Positions 61,301 through 64,000 of a DNA stretch of 64,000 nucleotides are shown piece by piece. Below the pieces are notes generated by a model. That model ran no database searches. It saw only the letters and a list, made by a program, of their open reading frames with translations, and was not told the DNA's origin. The number at the start of each line of letters is the position of its first letter. The first letter of the stretch is position 1. Both the position numbers and the translations under genes were made by a program. The stretch is from Allium sativum (lineage: Eukaryota > Streptophyta > Magnoliopsida > Asparagales > Amaryllidaceae): positions 32,998,688 to 33,062,687 of the forward strand of contig JASFAX010000020.1 in assembly GCA_030737875.1 (NCBI GenBank), read 5' to 3'.

Positions 61301-62116
61301 ACCTACATATGCTATATATTAGGTTGACATGGACCATTACATGACATTGGGCTAGGGACATTCATAGTTAATACATGACGCAGGTTGGGATACTAGTACG
61401 AGAGGTGCAGAGCAAATATACATGTTAGAACCATGAGAAATATACTTGACAGTAAGCTCGGGATGTCATACATGATAGATACCTTGGGATAGTATACTTG
61501 ATAAAGACCTGACGATGTGATACCTTGACTTATCTTGACACCGTAGTTTATCATGATACCTTAGTTTATCTTGATACAGTAGTTCAGCCTGTTATCTTGG
61601 TTTAGCTTATCTATCTTGTAGTATTCCTTATGTTTACTTTCAGTTTATGCATGTCATGTTACCTTTACCTGTTTTTATACTGGAAGTAGATAGGACTTAC
61701 CAGTCTTTATGACTGACCCCGTTTTCCTTCGCCTCTTTGTCTTTCGTTTCCCTCCCTCCCCCCCCCCCCCCAGGTTTTCAGGGAGGAAATGTTGTTGTTT
61801 AGTTCGGACCTCTTTTGCTTGAAGGTCATCATGTATAGCTTGGTCTTATCTTGGCTATGGCTGCTTCACCGCTTTATTTTGGGGAATAATTTACGAAAAG
61901 GTTTTATGCTTCTTTACTATTGCAAGACATGTTTTGATGTATTCTAATGTAAAAGGCTTTAGACCTTATTTTATAAGGTAATGAAATTTGATTTACTTCC
62001 ACTGTTTTATATATGTTCTGTCTTGTAATATTTCTGTGCATGTTTACCTCGATAATGCTTCACCAAACCTAGTGCATTCCCTTTGTGAGTGACCCTAGCC
62101 GAGGTGGGGTGTTACA

Positions 62117-63978
62117 TTTGGTATCAGAGTAGAAGGTTACCAGACTGGGCAAATGTTTTTAAAACCTTCTGAAAACTATTTGAGAAACTGTTTACAAAGA
62201 AGCATTTTTCAAGAAAAGTTTTTTTAAAGGCTATTCCCCAAAAGCCATTAGCACTATGCTTTGTTTCCTTGATTGAACCTCTTTTCCTTTCTTTCCTCCA
62301 TCTGTAGTCACAGTAGTTTTAACTGCGACTAATCCTTGTCTAGCTACGTAAGTGTTTCCCCGTGCGATGGAGGAAGTTCTCGAGAGACCTGTTACCGAAG
62401 TTATAAGAAGGGATAATAAGAGCAAGGATAAAGGACACGAGCTTAAGAATAAGCAACTTTTTCGTATGGCTTGATCCACAAAGAAAGATAAGGACAAGAT
62501 CAGCAAGAGTGCAATTGTATGCTCTCATTTCTAGCGTACCTAAGAGGAATGGTACCATTTCTGTTAAAGGCTTAGCCTTTGTTTTCTATCGTCCCGTCTA
62601 GACTTCGTTTTGATCGTCGCATCATTTAAGTCTGCTTCGATAGTTAAGTCTCTGCACCTTAGTAATAACATGGTAGAAGATCCCACTTTTGTCCCAAAAT
62701 CTGGTTGGAGAGTCGGTCCATTTATTCATGACTTGTTTGGAATTGAGAGTGTAAATGCCAAGTGTTGAGATTAGAAGCAATGCTTCTATTGTTGAGCTAT
62801 GGATGGATTCTAGGGATGAAGTGGTTATCCAGTAAGGGATGCCATTCTCGGTTTTGAAAGGAGGGTAGTTAAACTCTTAACTTGCCTTGGTAATACCCTC
62901 GAAGTATCGTGTAACCTTTTGGGTTCTATCATGGTTAGTTACCTAGAATCTCTTGATGCATTTATCGGAAATCTCTGATCCAATCGAGTAACGTTCGCCA
63001 ATAAGACGGATGGTTCATTCCTCTTGAGCATGGGTTATAGGAATCACCCTAGTAAGTGCACGTGGTAACATGGATTGGCATCGGTAAACGAGATCCAGAA
63101 TTCACTAGTGAATTTTGGAGAGCTTGCATGAGTACGCAGATATGGTTAAGCCAAGTATACTAGGGAAAGAATAAGTGAAAGTGGAACGAGAGGCGATAGT
63201 GAAATGAGTTCCAACTCATACCTTGGAAATAGGAATCAAGGAGCTACGAAATCATGAAGTCAAAGGCGGTCAAGGCACAATGGAATTAAGCTCATGGAAA
63301 TGCGGCTTAGACGCGCGCATCATGTCTCTTTTAAGAGTATATCTTTGATCCTTGGTTCTCCTGTAGAGCTTGCTTGCATGATATCGCTTGGTGGATATCC
63401 TCTCGGTCATGTTTCTGTTACAAACCCCGTAAGGAGTTTGTCTTGTTTATCTCCTCGATCTTATCTTGGGAACCTTAGATAGAACTCTATGGATGTAAAC
63501 ATGTATTTGAAACATGTTATTATTGATATGGTTGCAAATGCTTGCAAGTGGTTGCTCGTGGATGCGCGAATACACATTAGATACTAGATTGACGCGGTCA
63601 CGTTTCATGTTGCATATGCACGAGTATTTGTACTTGTTTATGGATGAAATTGAATATGTTACCATGTGGATGTTGCATGTGGATGAATGCTTGTGCACAC
63701 ATATAGTGTTTATATGACTAGGACTACTTGCATACATGTTGGATTCATGGCAGTAAACATATTTTGCATTAGAAAGATCATTCAGGCCTGATCATTAGCA
63801 TTAGCTAAGGAGCATACACACACACACATGTTATGCATATGTTCATATGGCATTAGAAATCGTCTAAGGACAATGGTTACCTGTGGATGATGTTTTGAGT
63901 AGATGGATGATGGATAGTAGGATACGTTCTTCCTAACTTGGAGATTTCGGGGACGAAATCCTTTAAGTTGGGGGGGAA
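62117..63978 (+). other. Interior of Q with PBS and polypurine tract; noncoding
   Basis: PBS TGGTATCAGAGT (62119-62130), a short gag-start-like frame at 62365 (MEEVLERP, then stops), about 1 kb without recognisable domains, then the T/S-like 3' noncoding block (63440-63950), palindrome GATTTCG-GGGA-CGAAATC (63943-63960) and polypurine tract AAGTTGGGGGGGAA (63965-63978). Confidence 0.85.
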
Positions 63979-64000
63979 TGTGACAACCCGGATTTTTACA
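63979..64000 (+). mobile_element. 3' LTR of Q, first 22 bases
   Basis: TGTGACAACCCGG repeats the 5' LTR start at 51488. The window ends here. Confidence 0.9.

Larger units (their letters stand above)
52207..61773 (+). other. Candidate intron inside Q LTR (contains R)
   Basis: Donor CTAG|GTAAGT at 52207. 3' site: CTGAC (61713-61717), T/C-rich tract, a run of C (61757-61771), CAG|GTTTTCAGGG at 61772-61773. Without R the intron would be about 3.3 kb. A 63-codon frame starting ATGGCC at 52022 ends with its stop inside the donor (AGG|TAA), so splicing would extend it; no conservation in T or S supports coding. Confidence 0.55.
51488..62116 (+). mobile_element. 5' LTR of element Q, split by solo LTR R
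   Basis: Starts TGTGACAACCCGG, ends GGGGTGTTACA, followed by the PBS. Without R and its TSD copy it is about 4.4 kb. Contains the GCGTTCGTCTC box (51581-51597), GTCGAC module (51754-51822), TATA (51943), donor (52207), a 40-bp minisatellite, the hairpin pair, the GGTTAAGT array, [R], the CAGTC hairpin and acceptor (61773). The preceding AATAT (51483-51487) is a candidate TSD; its partner is beyond the window. Confidence 0.9.

Noticed and set aside
63294..63737. Overlapping frames near the right end as gag or pol pieces
   Set aside because: The sequence matches 3' noncoding regions of T and S and contains no domain wording.

Overview
This window looks like an intergenic block from a repeat-rich flowering-plant nuclear genome. 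The evidence is nested Ty3/gypsy LTR retrotransposons, primer-binding sites matching plant initiator tRNA-Met (TGGTATCAGAGC), chromovirus-type and Tat-type protein remnants, LTR TATA boxes, and abundant (AT)n/(GT)n microsatellites. I cannot name the species. I found no intact host gene and no complete retroelement coding region; every protein signal is a broken relic.

Layout. 1-517 is the start of a long LTR read on the minus strand. 518-1346 is an unassigned, possibly low-copy segment. 1347-2097 is a Tat-type LTR. 2098-3887 is a decayed chromovirus pol (element 'T'), followed by T's 3' LTR (3888-18366). That LTR is split by 'S' (3928-14991, minus), a complete element with 5.1-kb LTRs, only 851 bp of interior, and a perfect GATAA target-site duplication. 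T abuts a decayed Tat-type gag-protease (18367-20790, minus) with its LTR (20947-21688). 21689-25310 holds minisatellites and an LTR-like stretch. 'M' (minus, about 26.3-32.5 kb) is a decayed long-LTR element whose right LTR is interrupted by 'N' (plus, from 32507). N's 3' LTR was hit twice: by 'P' (39180-49561, minus, TSD CGGAA, 819-bp interior) and by 'Q' (plus, from 51488 to the window end). Q's 5' LTR contains 'R', a 6,237-bp solo LTR (54156-60392, TSD AATAT). Nesting therefore reaches M > N > Q > R.

How the parts work together. S, P, N and Q share one style: LTRs of 4-5 kb around interiors of 0.8-1.9 kb without usable coding sequence, so all would depend on proteins supplied in trans. 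The LTRs of T, S and Q, although diverged, keep the same internal order: a GCGTTCGTCTC box, a TATA box, a 5' splice site, a pair of nested hairpins, an array of GGTTAAGT/ACTTAACC motifs, a small hairpin with a branch-point-like CTGAC, a polypyrimidine tract with a 3' splice site, a poly(A) signal (clear in S and T), and the LTR end.

The most interesting signal is the hairpin pair. Its two stems change sequence between copies while staying complementary, which suggests a conserved structured RNA inside what looks like an LTR-borne intron.
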